Shown: positions 11,432-20,155 of the stretch, piece after piece
Position numbering within the stretch: position 1 is the first letter of the stretch
How the letters are laid out: the number at the start of each line of letters is the position of its first letter
Assembly: GCF_036381655.1 (NCBI RefSeq)
Contig: NZ_DASVCJ010000047.1
Coordinates: forward strand, 1-64,000
Direction: 5' to 3'
From: Ferrovibrio sp036381655
Lineage (GTDB): Bacteria > Pseudomonadota > Alphaproteobacteria > Ferrovibrionales > Ferrovibrionaceae
Length of the DNA: 64,000 nt
The notes under the pieces: model-generated
The model's input: only the letters and a program-made list of their open reading frames with translations
What the model was told of the DNA's origin: nothing
Database searches by the model: none
Program-made: the position numbers and the translations under genes

Positions 11432-12423
11432 GCGGCGGCACTCTTCTGCGAGGACGGGATGGCGGCGGCAGCGCGCTTGCGTGCATGCCAGATATGGACG
11501 GTCAGCGGCTGACCCGGCAGGGCGATCACCGGATCGGTCTGCAGTCCGGCCTGCTGGCACCATTGCCGCAGTTCGGCATCGGCAAAACCAAGCCGGCGAT
11601 GGGCATGGCGGGCGCGCAATTCTTCCAGGTCGTGCGGCGCGAAATCGACCACGACAAGCTGGCCCTCGGGTTTCAGCACGCGGGCCGCCTCGGCGATCGC
11701 CTTCTGCGGCTCGTCGGCAAAATGCAGCACCTGGTGGATCACGGCGGCATCGACGCTGTTCGGCGGCAGCGGCAGGGCATACATGTCGGCTTGGCGCACC
11801 TGGCAATGGCGGATACCGGCGCGCTCCAGATTGGCGCGGGCGATCGCCAGCATCTCGCGGCTCAGATCGATCCCGAGGCCATGCTTGACCGAGGGCGCCA
11901 GGATCTCCAGCAGCCGGCCGGTGCCGGTGCCGATATCGAGCAGGTCTTCGATCGGGCCGTTATCGCCGATCAGCCTGGCCACCGCGCTTTCGACCTGCGC
12001 CTCATCGACATGCAGCGAGCGGATCGCCGACCATTGCGCGGCGTTGTCGCGGAAATAGGCCTCGGCCGCCTCGGCCCGGGCGCGCTTGACCGCCAGCAGC
12101 CGCTCGGCATCGCGCGCCAGCGTCATGTCGTTCGCCGGCAGCAGCGCATTGAGGGCATGCACCAGCGGCGCACCCGGCAACCGCCCGCTGACGCGGTAAA
12201 AGGCCCAGGTGCCTTCCGGCACGCGCTCGAGCAGGCCGGCCTCGCAGAGCAGTTTCAGGTGGCGCGAGACGCGCGGCTGGCTTTGGCCAAGAATCTGCGT
12301 CAGCTCGGTAACCGTCAGTTCGCCCTGGGCGCAGAGCGCCAGCAGGCGCAGCCGCGTCGGCTCGGCCGCCGCGCGCAATGCCGCCATCAGGATATCCAGG
12401 GTCAGGGTCGGTTCCGGGCTCAT
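11428..12423 (-). CDS. ArsR-family regulator fused to a SAM-dependent methyltransferase domain
   Basis: 331 residues in two domains. Residues 1-100 are a winged helix of ArsR type (LTVTELTQILGQSQPRVSRH recognition region, then LLCEAGLLERVPEG) without the metal-binding Cys pair. Residues about 140-290 form a class I methyltransferase (LLDIGTGTGRLLEIL as motif I, then VVVDFAPHD). The fusion sits at the head of metF-metH in many alphaproteobacteria. Inference: the second domain senses AdoMet or S-adenosylhomocysteine and tunes methyl-group synthesis, as the separate ArsR-type SahR regulators do for the methionine cycle. Whether it still methylates anything is unknown. A palindrome 9 nt upstream of its start suggests autoregulation. 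Confidence 0.85.
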   Translation of the reverse strand: MSPEPTLTLDILMAALRAAAEPTRLRLLALCAQGELTVTELTQILGQSQPRVSRHLKLLCEAGLLERVPEGTWAFYRVSGRLPGAPLVHALNALLPANDMTLARDAERLLAVKRARAEAAEAYFRDNAAQWSAIRSLHVDEAQVESAVARLIGDNGPIEDLLDIGTGTGRLLEILAPSVKHGLGIDLSREMLAIARANLERAGIRHCQVRQADMYALPLPPNSVDAAVIHQVLHFADEPQKAIAEAARVLKPEGQLVVVDFAPHDLEELRARHAHRRLGFADAELRQWCQQAGLQTDPVIALPGQPLTVHIWHARKRAAAAIPSSQKSAAA

Positions 12424-12431
12424 CTTGCGTT

Positions 12432-12447
12432 AGATATAAACATATCT
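12432..12447. promoter_or_regulatory. candidate operator of the met operon regulator
   Basis: AGATAT-AAAC-ATATCT is a perfect 6-bp inverted repeat in an AT-rich patch, 9 nt before the regulator start codon (12423) and in the gap shared with the divergent MlaC-like gene. Size and AT-rich sequence fit an ArsR-family site; assignment to this regulator is inference. Confidence 0.55.
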
Positions 12448-12617
12448 TTATGTATTTGTATAGATTGATATTGCCGCGCCGCTGGGAAAAAAGAGCATGG
12501 CCTTATCGGGGTGGGCGAGCTATCTATCTGTTCGCCATCCGGCCATATCGTGGCGGCAAAACCTATTTTCGTTCTGAGTGTTACACAAATATGCGACAAC
12601 CATCGGCGATATCGACC

Positions 12618-13238
12618 ATGTCTTTCATCAGCCTGCAGCGCCGCAGCTTTTTCGGCGCCCTCGTTGCCGTCGGCCTTGGCCTGCTGGCCGCCGCCCCGGC
12701 CAGCCGGGCGGCACCGGCAGCCAACGACTTCGTGCGCCAGATCGGAACGGAGACCCTGGATGCGCTGCGCGATCCGAGCCTGACCGACGAGAAGCGCGAG
12801 GCGCTGGTCCGCAACCTGCTGGACTCGCATCTCGATCTCGAATCCGTCGGCCGCTTCTGTCTGGGCCGCTACAGCCGCAGCCTCAACGACGCCCAGCGCC
12901 AGGAATACAGCGGCCTGTTCAGGGATTACCTGGTCAAGGTCTACTCGCAGCTTCTGGCGCAGTATAACGGCGAGACGCTGGATGTCCGCCCGACCTCGCA
13001 GCAGGCCGGCAGCGAGACGCTGGTCGAATCCTTCATCAACCGCCCGAGCGGTCCGCCGATCCGCGTCGAATGGAAGCTGCACGACAAGAGCGGCAAATTG
13101 CTGCTGACCGATGTGATCGTCGAAGGCGTGTCGATGGCCTTCACGCAGCGCCAGCAGTTCGAATCGGTGATCCAGAATAACGGCGGCAAGGTCGACGCCC
13201 TGTTCAGGGCCATGAAGAAGCAGATCGCCCGCCGCTGA
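12618..13238 (+). CDS. MlaC/Ttg2D-family periplasmic phospholipid-binding protein
   Basis: 206 residues with an N-terminal export signal (MSFISLQRRSFFGAL, which resembles a twin-arginine signal, ending near SRAAPA). The mature part has the MlaC pattern: DSHLDLESVGRFCLGRYSR, then FRDYLVKVYSQLLAQYNG and a C-terminal AFTQRQQFESVIQNNGGKVDAL. MlaC proteins carry phospholipid between the outer-membrane and inner-membrane Mla complexes. No mlaFEDB genes are adjacent. The start is uncertain: neither ATG 12618 nor ATG 12591 (nine residues longer) has a good ribosome site. It is divergent from the met operon and convergent with phoB. Confidence 0.8.
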   Translation: MSFISLQRRSFFGALVAVGLGLLAAAPASRAAPAANDFVRQIGTETLDALRDPSLTDEKREALVRNLLDSHLDLESVGRFCLGRYSRSLNDAQRQEYSGLFRDYLVKVYSQLLAQYNGETLDVRPTSQQAGSETLVESFINRPSGPPIRVEWKLHDKSGKLLLTDVIVEGVSMAFTQRQQFESVIQNNGGKVDALFRAMKKQIARR

Positions 13239-13251
13239 GCGATCTTCCAGC

Positions 13252-13293
13252 GGCGCGTCGGCCCTGGCGCGTCGGGCCTGGCGCGTCGGCCCT
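13252..13293. repeat. three-copy 14-bp tandem repeat abutting the phoB stop
   Basis: Three contiguous copies of GGCGCGTCGGCCCT (13252-13265, 13266-13279 with one change, 13280-13293). The last copy runs into the phoB stop codon (13292-13294). It fills the 53-nt gap between convergent genes and has no hairpin with a T-run, so it is not an ordinary terminator. Confidence 0.8.
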
Positions 13294-14011
13294 AGGCCGG
13301 CAGCGCCGCCGAGGGCGTCAGTTCCAGAGCGTAGCCGGCCGAGCGGACGGTACGGATGATGTCCGTCTCGTTATTGGCGTTCAGCGCCTTGCGCAGCCGG
13401 CGGATATGAACATCCACCGTGCGCTGCTCGACATAGATGTCGCGGCCCCAGACGGCATCGAGAAGCTGATCGCGCGACAGCACGCGGCCGGGGTGTTCGA
13501 GGAAATAGCGCAGCAGGCGGAACTCGGTCGGGCCGAGGTGCACGTCGCGGCCATTGCGCGTGACCTTATGCGTCGCCACGTCCATCACCAGCCCGCCATA
13601 GGTCAGCACTTCCTCGGCCAAAGCCGGACGGATGCGGCGCAGCACGGCGCGGATGCGGGCCAGCAATTCGCCGGGCGAAAACGGCTTGGCGATATAATCG
13701 TCCGCGCCGGCATCCAGCCCCCGCACGCGGTCGGCCTCCTCGCCGCGCGCCGTCAGCATGATGATCGGCACGTTGCGCGCATTCGCATCGCGGCGCAGCT
13801 GGCGGCAGACCTCCAGGCCGGAGAGCCGCGGCAGCATCCAATCGAGCAGGATCAGATCGGGCAGATGCTCGGCGACCTTGAGCAAGGCCTGCTCGCCGTC
13901 GGTCGCCTCGTCGACGATGTAATTCTCCTTTTCGAGATTGTAGCGCAGCAATGCCAGCAGCGCCGCCTCGTCCTCGACCACCAGAACGCGCGGCCTGATC
14001 GCCAGGCTCAT
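13292..14011 (-). CDS. phoB: phosphate regulon response regulator
   Basis: 239 residues: receiver domain with acidic pocket EDE, phospho-acceptor in LILLDWMLP, conserved Thr in MLTARGEE and Lys in YIAKPFSPGE; then an OmpR-type winged helix with VEQRTVDVHIRRLRKAL. The VWG...V-R-VDVHI end is typical of PhoB. It is phosphorylated by PhoR when phosphate is scarce and binds Pho boxes. Its ATG overlaps the phoU stop by 4 nt, and it is the last gene of the pst-pho operon. Confidence 0.95.
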   Translation of the reverse strand: MSLAIRPRVLVVEDEAALLALLRYNLEKENYIVDEATDGEQALLKVAEHLPDLILLDWMLPRLSGLEVCRQLRRDANARNVPIIMLTARGEEADRVRGLDAGADDYIAKPFSPGELLARIRAVLRRIRPALAEEVLTYGGLVMDVATHKVTRNGRDVHLGPTEFRLLRYFLEHPGRVLSRDQLLDAVWGRDIYVEQRTVDVHIRRLRKALNANNETDIIRTVRSAGYALELTPSAALPA

Positions 14012-14730
14012 GGCTTACCTCCGGGCGCGGACAATACGGCGTAGGCAGTGGCGTCGCCCTTGGGCCGTTCGCCAGACGGCATCTGCCCCTTGACCGTATA
14101 ATGGATCAGCTCGGCGATATTGGTGGCATGGTCGCCGATCCGTTCGATATTCTTGGCAATGAAGAGAAGATGCGTGCATGGCGTGATCGAGCGCGGATCC
14201 TCCATCATATAGGTCAGCAACTCACGGAACAGGCTGGTATAGAGTTCGTCCACTTCCTCGTCGCGGGTCCAGACCGCATTGGCCTTGGCGGCATCGCCGG
14301 TGATATAGGCGTCCAGGGTATCCTTGATCAGCGCCTGCACCAGCGCCGCCATGCGCGGAATCGCATGCACGGGCCTGACCAGCGGCGACTGATTCAGCGC
14401 CACGCTGCGCTTGGCGACATTGGCGGCATAATCGCCGATCCGCTCGATCTCGGATGAAATGCGCAGGGCGGAAACGATGACGCGCAGATCGTTGGCCAAG
14501 GGCTGGCGGCGCGCCAGCAGCTCGATGGCGAGATCGTCCACCTGGTTGCGCAGCGCGTCGATCTTGGCATCGTTCTGCACGACCTGATTGGCCAGGTCGC
14601 TGTCGCGCTTGACCATGGCCTCGACCGCATTGGCCAGCTGCGATTCCGCCTGGCCGCCCATCTGCACGATCAGCGTGGCCAGCCGGCGCAATTCGTCGTC
14701 GAAACTCTGGACTATGTGTTGGGTTGGCAT
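14008..14730 (-). CDS. phoU: phosphate transport regulator PhoU
   Basis: 240 residues of two mirrored PhoU helical repeats. Each has the E/D-rich metal-binding pattern: SSEIERIGDYAANVAKR in the first and IAKNIERIGDHATNIAELI in the second. PhoU links the Pst transporter to PhoR and damps the regulon when phosphate is plentiful. It lies between pstB (18 nt) and phoB (4-nt overlap). Confidence 0.95.
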   Translation of the reverse strand: MPTQHIVQSFDDELRRLATLIVQMGGQAESQLANAVEAMVKRDSDLANQVVQNDAKIDALRNQVDDLAIELLARRQPLANDLRVIVSALRISSEIERIGDYAANVAKRSVALNQSPLVRPVHAIPRMAALVQALIKDTLDAYITGDAAKANAVWTRDEEVDELYTSLFRELLTYMMEDPRSITPCTHLLFIAKNIERIGDHATNIAELIHYTVKGQMPSGERPKGDATAYAVLSAPGGKP

Positions 14731-14748
14731 CGTTCAACCTCGTCTGGC

Positions 14749-15564
14749 TCAGCCGAAGCGGCCGGTGATGTAATCCTGGGTCTGCTGCTTGCCAGGATGC
14801 GTGAAAATCTGCCGCGTCTCGCCGAACTCTATCAACTCGCCGAGATACATGAAGGCGGTGAAATCGGAGGTACGGGCGGCCTGCTGCATATTATGCGTGA
14901 CGATCGCGATCGTGTAGTCATCCTTCAATTCGTCGATCAGCTCCTCGATTTTCGCCGTCGAGATCGGGTCGAGCGCCGAGCAGGGCTCGTCGAACAGGAT
15001 GACCTCCGGCCGCACCGCCACCGTGCGGGCGATGCAAAGCCGCTGCTGCTGGCCGCCGGACAGGCCGAGCCCGGACGAGTTCAGCTTGTCCTTCACCTCG
15101 TTCCACAGCGCGGCGCGGCGCAAGGCGTCCTCGACCCGGTGATCCATCTCGTCCTTGCCGATGCGCTCGTAAAGCCTGATCCCGAAGGCGATGTTCTCGT
15201 ATACCGACATGGGAAACGGCGTCGGCTTCTGGAACACCATGCCGATCTTGGCGCGCAGCAGGTTGAGATCCTGCCTGGGATCGAGAATGTTCTCGCCGTC
15301 GACGATGACGCGGCCCTCGGCGCGCTGCTTGGGATACATCTCGTAGATTCGGTTCAGCACGCGCAGCAAGGTCGACTTGCCGCAGCCCGAGGGCCCGATG
15401 AAGGCGGTCACCTTGCGCTCGTACAACGGCAGGCTGATCCCTTTCAGGGCCCTGGCGTCGCCGTAATAAAAGGCGAGATTCTCGATCGAGACCTTCGGGG
15501 TCGGGGGATCGCAGGCCGGCACGGCCTGGTCCGCCATGACGGAATCTGCTGTCTGAAGATTCAT
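14749..15564 (-). CDS. pstB: phosphate ABC transporter ATPase
   Basis: 271 residues with Walker A GPSGCGKSTLLR, the Q-loop in VFQKPTPFPMSVYEN, signature LSGGQQQRLCIAR, Walker B VILFDEPCSALD and switch His in IVTHNM. The FQKPTPFPMS segment is diagnostic of PstB. The start at 15564 overlaps the pstA stop as ATGA. As the cytoplasmic motor it drives phosphate import through PstCA. Confidence 0.96.
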   Translation of the reverse strand: MNLQTADSVMADQAVPACDPPTPKVSIENLAFYYGDARALKGISLPLYERKVTAFIGPSGCGKSTLLRVLNRIYEMYPKQRAEGRVIVDGENILDPRQDLNLLRAKIGMVFQKPTPFPMSVYENIAFGIRLYERIGKDEMDHRVEDALRRAALWNEVKDKLNSSGLGLSGGQQQRLCIARTVAVRPEVILFDEPCSALDPISTAKIEELIDELKDDYTIAIVTHNMQQAARTSDFTAFMYLGELIEFGETRQIFTHPGKQQTQDYITGRFG

Positions 15565-16400
15565 TTGCTGGACTTCCTTCCGGCCAGGGTGCGGGCGCCG
15601 ATATTCAGGGCAAGGATTGCCGCGGTGATCAGCAAGGCGCCGACCCAGGCGAGCTTCTGCCATTCTTCATACGGACTCAGCGCGAATTGGAAGATCGCCA
15701 CCGGCAGATTCGCCATCGGCGCGTTCATATCGAAGCTGGCGAACTGATTGTTGAGCGCCGTAAACAGCAGCGGCGCGGTTTCGCCGCTGATGCGGGCCAC
15801 GGCCAGCAGGATGCCGGTGATAACCCCGTTGCGCGCCGCGCGATAGGCGACCCGCCGGATCACGAAATAGCGCGGCGCCCCCAGGGCCGTCGCCGCTTCG
15901 CGCAACCCGTTCGGCACGAGGTTGAGCATGTCTTCCGTCGTACGCAGCACGACGGGAATGACGATGATCGCCAGCGCGACCGCCCCGGCCCAGGCCGAGA
16001 AATGCCCCATGGTGATCACCATCGCCTGATAGACGAACAGGCCGATGATGATCGACGGCGCACTGAGCAGCACATCGTTGATGAAGCGGACGACCATCGA
16101 CAGCTTCCGCCCACGGCCGTATTCCGCCAGATAGGTGCCGGCGAGGATGCCGACCGGCGTGCCGATCGCGGCGGCGATCGAGGTCATCAGCAGGCTGCCG
16201 ACGATGGCGTTGCGCAAGCCGCCATCCTGACCCGGCGGCGGCGTGGTCTGGGTAAAGACCTGCAGGTTGACGCCGCTCAATCCCTCGAGCAGCAGGGAAG
16301 CCAGGATGAGAACAAGCCAGGTCAGGCCGAAACCGGCGGCGGCGATCGAGAGGATCACCAGCAGCCGGTTGAGCAGGCGCCGTCTCGCATAGAGCGTCAT
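15561..16400 (-). CDS. pstA: phosphate ABC transporter permease PstA
   Basis: 279 residues with six predicted membrane spans. The coupling loop LREAATALGAPRYFVIRRV (an EAA motif) and the conserved segment VARISGETAPLLFTAL identify PstA. It pairs with PstC to form the membrane channel. Spacing to pstC is only 4 nt and to pstB a 4-nt overlap, so these genes are translated as one coupled block. Confidence 0.95.
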   Translation of the reverse strand: MTLYARRRLLNRLLVILSIAAAGFGLTWLVLILASLLLEGLSGVNLQVFTQTTPPPGQDGGLRNAIVGSLLMTSIAAAIGTPVGILAGTYLAEYGRGRKLSMVVRFINDVLLSAPSIIIGLFVYQAMVITMGHFSAWAGAVALAIIVIPVVLRTTEDMLNLVPNGLREAATALGAPRYFVIRRVAYRAARNGVITGILLAVARISGETAPLLFTALNNQFASFDMNAPMANLPVAIFQFALSPYEEWQKLAWVGALLITAAILALNIGARTLAGRKSSK

Positions 16401-16404
16401 GGCG

Positions 16405-17385
16405 TCACGCTCCCTTCAGGTTCATGCGCAGCAGCATCAGCCGCGCCGCCGCCAGCACCAGGAAGGTGATGACGAACAGGATAAGCCCGAGGGCAACCAG
16501 CGACGAGGTATAGAGATCGCCAACCGCCTCGGTGAATTCATTGGCAATCGCAGCCGAAATCGTCGTACCCGGCCCGAGGATGGAGGCGTGGATCCTATGC
16601 GCATTGCCGATGACGAAGGTCACCGCCATCGTCTCGCCCAATGCCCGGCCCAGACCGAGCATGATGCCGCCGACCACGCCGCCCCGGGTATAGGGCAGCA
16701 CGACATGGCGGGTGACCTCCCAGGTGGTGCTGCCCAGGCCGTAAGCCGCCTCCTTGAGCACCGGCGGCACCGTCTCGAAGACATCGCGCGTCACGGCGGT
16801 GATGAACGGCAGCACCATGATCGCGAGGATGAGGCTGGCGGTGAAAATGCCGATGCCGTAGGGCGGCCCGGCAAAAAGATCCTGCAGCAGCGGCACGTCG
16901 CTGAAAGCGGAGATCAGGAAAGGCTGGACATGGCGCTGCATGACGGGCGCCAGCACGAACAGACCCCAGATGCCGTAGATGATGCTCGGGATGCCGGCAA
17001 GCAGCTCGATGGCGATGCCGATCGGGCGGCGCAGCCAGAGCGGGCATATCTCGGTGAGGAATATGGCGATGCCGATGCTGACCGGCACGCCGAGCAGCAT
17101 GGCGAGAAAGCTGGTGATCAGGGTGCCGTAGACCGGGGCGAGTGCGCCGAACCGCTCCTTGACCGGATTCCAGGCCTCGGTGGTGAGAAATCCGAAGCCG
17201 AATTTGGCAAAGGCCGGCAAGGCGCCCTCGGCCAGCGCGACAATGACGCCGCCGAGCAGGATGAGGACCGCAAGCGCCGCCGCCAGCGTCAGGCCGTGAA
17301 AAACCCTGTCGGAAGGGGCGAAGCGACGGGAGATCGCTGCACGCTGGCTGGCCGTCGATGGCGGCGTCACTGCGAAATCGGTCAC
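16405..17385 (-). CDS. pstC: phosphate ABC transporter permease PstC
   Basis: About 326 residues with six membrane spans; the EAA loop is LKEAAYGLGSTTWEVTRHV and the family hallmark GLGRALGETMAVTFVIG is present. I take the GTG at 17385, which has GAGG 5 nt upstream. An in-frame ATG at 17427 would add 14 residues but has AGGA directly against it. Both lie after the hairpin that separates pstS from pstC. Confidence 0.93.
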   Translation of the reverse strand: MTDFAVTPPSTASQRAAISRRFAPSDRVFHGLTLAAALAVLILLGGVIVALAEGALPAFAKFGFGFLTTEAWNPVKERFGALAPVYGTLITSFLAMLLGVPVSIGIAIFLTEICPLWLRRPIGIAIELLAGIPSIIYGIWGLFVLAPVMQRHVQPFLISAFSDVPLLQDLFAGPPYGIGIFTASLILAIMVLPFITAVTRDVFETVPPVLKEAAYGLGSTTWEVTRHVVLPYTRGGVVGGIMLGLGRALGETMAVTFVIGNAHRIHASILGPGTTISAAIANEFTEAVGDLYTSSLVALGLILFVITFLVLAAARLMLLRMNLKGA

Positions 17386-17448
17386 CGTTGCCTCTTGTCC
17401 GTCAACACTCTGCAGCCCTTCGGCCATTCCTGCTCGCTTACCAAAATC

Positions 17449-17480
17449 GGGACGGCCGGATGACGCGGACCGGCCGTCCC
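17449..17480 (-). terminator. pstS/pstC intercistronic hairpin
   Basis: A perfect 11-bp stem (17470-17480 with 17449-17459) and a 10-nt loop lie 7 nt after the pstS stop; the minus-strand sequence then continues GATTTTGG. It is a weak terminator or mRNA-protecting hairpin that would let pstS be made in excess over pstCAB. Confidence 0.7.
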
Positions 17481-17487
17481 GGCGCAT

Positions 17488-18519
17488 TTACTTGTTGGCG
17501 ATCTGGCTGGACCAGGTCTCCTCGACCAGCTTGACCACCGAATCCGGCATCGGGATGTAGTCCAGTTCCTCGGCCATCCTGTCGCCGTTCCGGTAGGCCC
17601 AGGCAAAGAACTTCGTCGCCTCGGCCGAGGCGGCCTTATCCTGCGGCTGTTTGTACATCAGGATGAAGGTCGCGGCGGTGATCGGCCAGCTCTTGTCGCC
17701 GGGCTGATCGTTCAGGATCACGGCATAGCCCGGCGTGCCCTCCCAGTCGGCATTGGCCGCAGCCGCGGCAAAGGCCTCCGGGGTCGGAGCCACCTTCCTG
17801 CCCGCCTTGTTGATCATGGCCATGTAGGTCAGCTTGTTCTGCTTGGCGTAGGCGTATTCGACATAGCCGATGGCGCCGTCGGTCTGGCTGGTCATGTTGG
17901 CGACGCCCTCGTTGCCCTTGGCGCCGATGCCGGCCGGCCACTGCACCGCGGTGCTGGCGCCGATTTCATCGGCCCATATCCTGCTGACCCGGGACAGGTA
18001 GTCGGTGAAGTTGAAGGTGGTGCCCGAGCCGTCCGAGCGATGCACGATGGCTATCGCCTGCCTGGGCAGGTCCACGCCCGGATTCAGCTTTTTGAGGGCC
18101 GCGTCGTCCCAGCGCCTGATCTCGCCCATGAATATCTTGGCGAGCGTCTCGCCGTCGATGGCGAGTCGGCCCGGCGCGATGCCCTTGAGGTTGACCACCG
18201 GCACGATGCCGCCGATGACCATCGGGAACTGCACCAGACCGGCCTTTTCGAGTTCGCCGGCCTTCAGCGGCGCATCGGAGGCGCCGAAGGTCACCGTTCT
18301 GGCCTTGATCTGCTTGATGCCGCCGCCCGAGCCGATCGACTGGTAGTTCACGGCGATGCCGGTTTCCTTCTTATAGGCATCCGCCCATTTGGCGTAGATC
18401 GGATAGGGGAATGTCGCGCCGGCACCGGAAATATCGGCCGCCTCGGCATTGCCGAAGCCGATGGCCGTAACGAATGCGACCGCCGCCGCCTTCATTGCGA
18501 TGGATTTGCTGTGAAACAC
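17488..18519 (-). CDS. pstS: periplasmic phosphate-binding protein
   Basis: 343 residues with a signal peptide (AMKAAAVAFVTAIGFG, cut near AEA) and the PBP fold of PstS: ISGAGATFPYPIYAKW, SIGSGGGIKQI, FGASDAPL, VHRSDGSGTTFNFTDYL. These loops bind the phosphate dianion. The GTG at 18519 is chosen because GAGGA lies 7 nt before it; the upstream ATG (18543) lacks a site. It is the first gene of pstSCAB-phoU-phoB and has Pho boxes upstream. Confidence 0.95.
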   Translation of the reverse strand: MFHSKSIAMKAAAVAFVTAIGFGNAEAADISGAGATFPYPIYAKWADAYKKETGIAVNYQSIGSGGGIKQIKARTVTFGASDAPLKAGELEKAGLVQFPMVIGGIVPVVNLKGIAPGRLAIDGETLAKIFMGEIRRWDDAALKKLNPGVDLPRQAIAIVHRSDGSGTTFNFTDYLSRVSRIWADEIGASTAVQWPAGIGAKGNEGVANMTSQTDGAIGYVEYAYAKQNKLTYMAMINKAGRKVAPTPEAFAAAAANADWEGTPGYAVILNDQPGDKSWPITAATFILMYKQPQDKAASAEATKFFAWAYRNGDRMAEELDYIPMPDSVVKLVEETWSSQIANK

Positions 18520-18576
18520 AGGTTTTTCCTCTGCTTGTGACATCCAGGCCCGATCTGCCCGATCGAACCGCGGCGG

Positions 18577-18621
18577 AAGATAGGGATGTCATATGACGGG
18601 TAATTTGCAGGAATATGACAG
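18577..18621 (-). promoter_or_regulatory. Pho box (three 11-bp units) and -10 of pstS
   Basis: On the minus strand three contiguous 11-bp units occur: CTGTCATATTC, CTGCAAATTAC and CCGTCATATGA (18621 down to 18589). They match the PhoB half-site pattern CTGTCAT plus four AT-rich bases. A TATCTT -10 element follows after 6 nt (18582-18577), as expected where PhoB replaces the -35 element. Confidence 0.8.
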
Positions 18622-18743
18622 TTGCAATAATCGTCGCCCGCTCCGCATGGATGCCGGTCGGCAGCGGCAGGAAAAACGCCGGTTTTTCCAGTTCGCTAAA
18701 ATACTTGCTCAGTATTCCCTGGGGGCTGATTCCCGATGCGCTG

Positions 18744-20141
18744 TCACGATGCGGCCGAGATCGGCAGGCGGACAAAGAACGTGCTCCCCTGCCCCGGGCT
18801 CGACTCGATGCTCAGCCGGCCGCGATGGCGATTGAGAATGTGTTTCACGATCGCCAGCCCCAGGCCGGTGCCGCCCAAATCGCGACTCCGCGCCGAATCG
18901 ACGCGATAGAACCGCTCGGTCAGCCGCGGCAGATGTTCGCGCGGAATGCCCTCGCCGTGATCGCGCACGGCGACTTCCAGCCAGTCGGGATCGAGCCGGG
19001 CCAGCCGTATGTCCACCGGCGTTTCCGCGCTGCCGTATTTGATCGCATTGTCGATCAGATTCTGGAAAACCTGCATCAGTTCGTCGCGGTCGCCACGGAT
19101 CGGCGGCAAGGTCTCGTCCAGGTCGAGGTTGAGCGGCATCTGCTTCGCCTCGGCCTGGGGCTGCAAGGCCGCCACGGTGTCGCGCAGCAGCGGCGCCAGG
19201 GCCACGGCATCGGCAGGCCGGTCATGCTCGCGCAACTCGATCTGCGACAGCGAGAGCAGATCCTGGACCAGGCGCGACATCCGCCCGGCCTGCTCGCGCA
19301 TGATGCCGAGAAAACGGATGCGCGCGGCTTCGTCGTCCTTGGCCGGACCGAGCAGCGTCTCGATGAAACCGACCAGCGAGGAGAGCGGCGTGCGCAATTC
19401 ATGGCTGGCATTGGCGACGAAATCGGCGCGCATCTGCTCGGCCTTGCGCAAGGCGGTGACGTCATGCAGCGCCAGCACGGCCACGGCCCCCTCGCGCGTC
19501 GCAGGCAGCGCGAATGCCCGCAACGAGAAGCTGCGCCCATCCGGAACCGGCAATGTAAGCTCCGCCCCGACCAGTCCGGTATCGCCGCGCAGTACGGTAT
19601 CGGCGGCATCGAGTACGACGGGGTGCCGCAATGCGACGGCAAGGTCGTGGCCGACCATGCCATCGCCGAAGAACTTGCGTGCCGCGACATTGGCGCGGGC
19701 AATGCGGCGGCGCGTATCCAACAGCAGGATCGGGTCGGGCAATGCGTTCAGGATGGCATCGGCGGTCGTGCTCTGCAGCGCGACCTGGCCTTTTTCATCC
19801 AGCAATGTCTGGCGCAGACGCTCGACGGCAATGCCAAGCGCGCCCAGCATGGTAAGCGCGTTCCGTTCCGAGGCGGCCTCGTCGACCTCGCCGCCGATGA
19901 TCTCGTCGGTGCTGCGCAGCACCAGCCATGCCGCGCGGGTATGCCAGATGGCGAACGCGCCGACCACGGCAAGCTGGGCCAGCAGCAATCCCGCCGCCGC
20001 GCCCGGCGAGAGGGCGTCGCCGAGATAGGCGAGCCAGATGACGATGGCGATCGGCAGACCGAGCATCAGAAACAGCGTCAGTCCGCGCGTCAGCAGGATG
20101 CGCCAATGGCCATTATCGTTTCGATCGCCGCTTTCGGACAT
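18744..20141 (-). CDS. phoR: phosphate regulon sensor histidine kinase
   Basis: 465 residues: two N-terminal membrane spans (about 20-40 and 50-75), a PAS-like domain (ILNALPDPILLLDTRRRI), a HisKA box with FVANASHELRTPLSSLVGF, and an HATPase domain with LIDNAIKYG, VRDHGEGIP and GGTGLGLAIVKHIL. The FVANVSHELRTPLTS-type box and location beside pstS identify PhoR. It lies 14 nt after the N-formylglutamate amidohydrolase gene and 220 nt before pstS, which has its own promoter. Confidence 0.93.
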   Translation of the reverse strand: MSESGDRNDNGHWRILLTRGLTLFLMLGLPIAIVIWLAYLGDALSPGAAAGLLLAQLAVVGAFAIWHTRAAWLVLRSTDEIIGGEVDEAASERNALTMLGALGIAVERLRQTLLDEKGQVALQSTTADAILNALPDPILLLDTRRRIARANVAARKFFGDGMVGHDLAVALRHPVVLDAADTVLRGDTGLVGAELTLPVPDGRSFSLRAFALPATREGAVAVLALHDVTALRKAEQMRADFVANASHELRTPLSSLVGFIETLLGPAKDDEAARIRFLGIMREQAGRMSRLVQDLLSLSQIELREHDRPADAVALAPLLRDTVAALQPQAEAKQMPLNLDLDETLPPIRGDRDELMQVFQNLIDNAIKYGSAETPVDIRLARLDPDWLEVAVRDHGEGIPREHLPRLTERFYRVDSARSRDLGGTGLGLAIVKHILNRHRGRLSIESSPGQGSTFFVRLPISAAS

Positions 20142-20155
20142 GCCGCCTCGGTTCC

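Noticed and set aside
12424..12590. SAM-type riboswitch before the met operon
   Set aside because: No conserved stem pattern was seen; the palindrome and the regulator gene explain control better.
18670..18689. GGAAAAAC/GTTTTTCC stem after phoR as terminator
   Set aside because: AT-rich stem without a following T-run; may be chance and lies near the Pho-box promoter.
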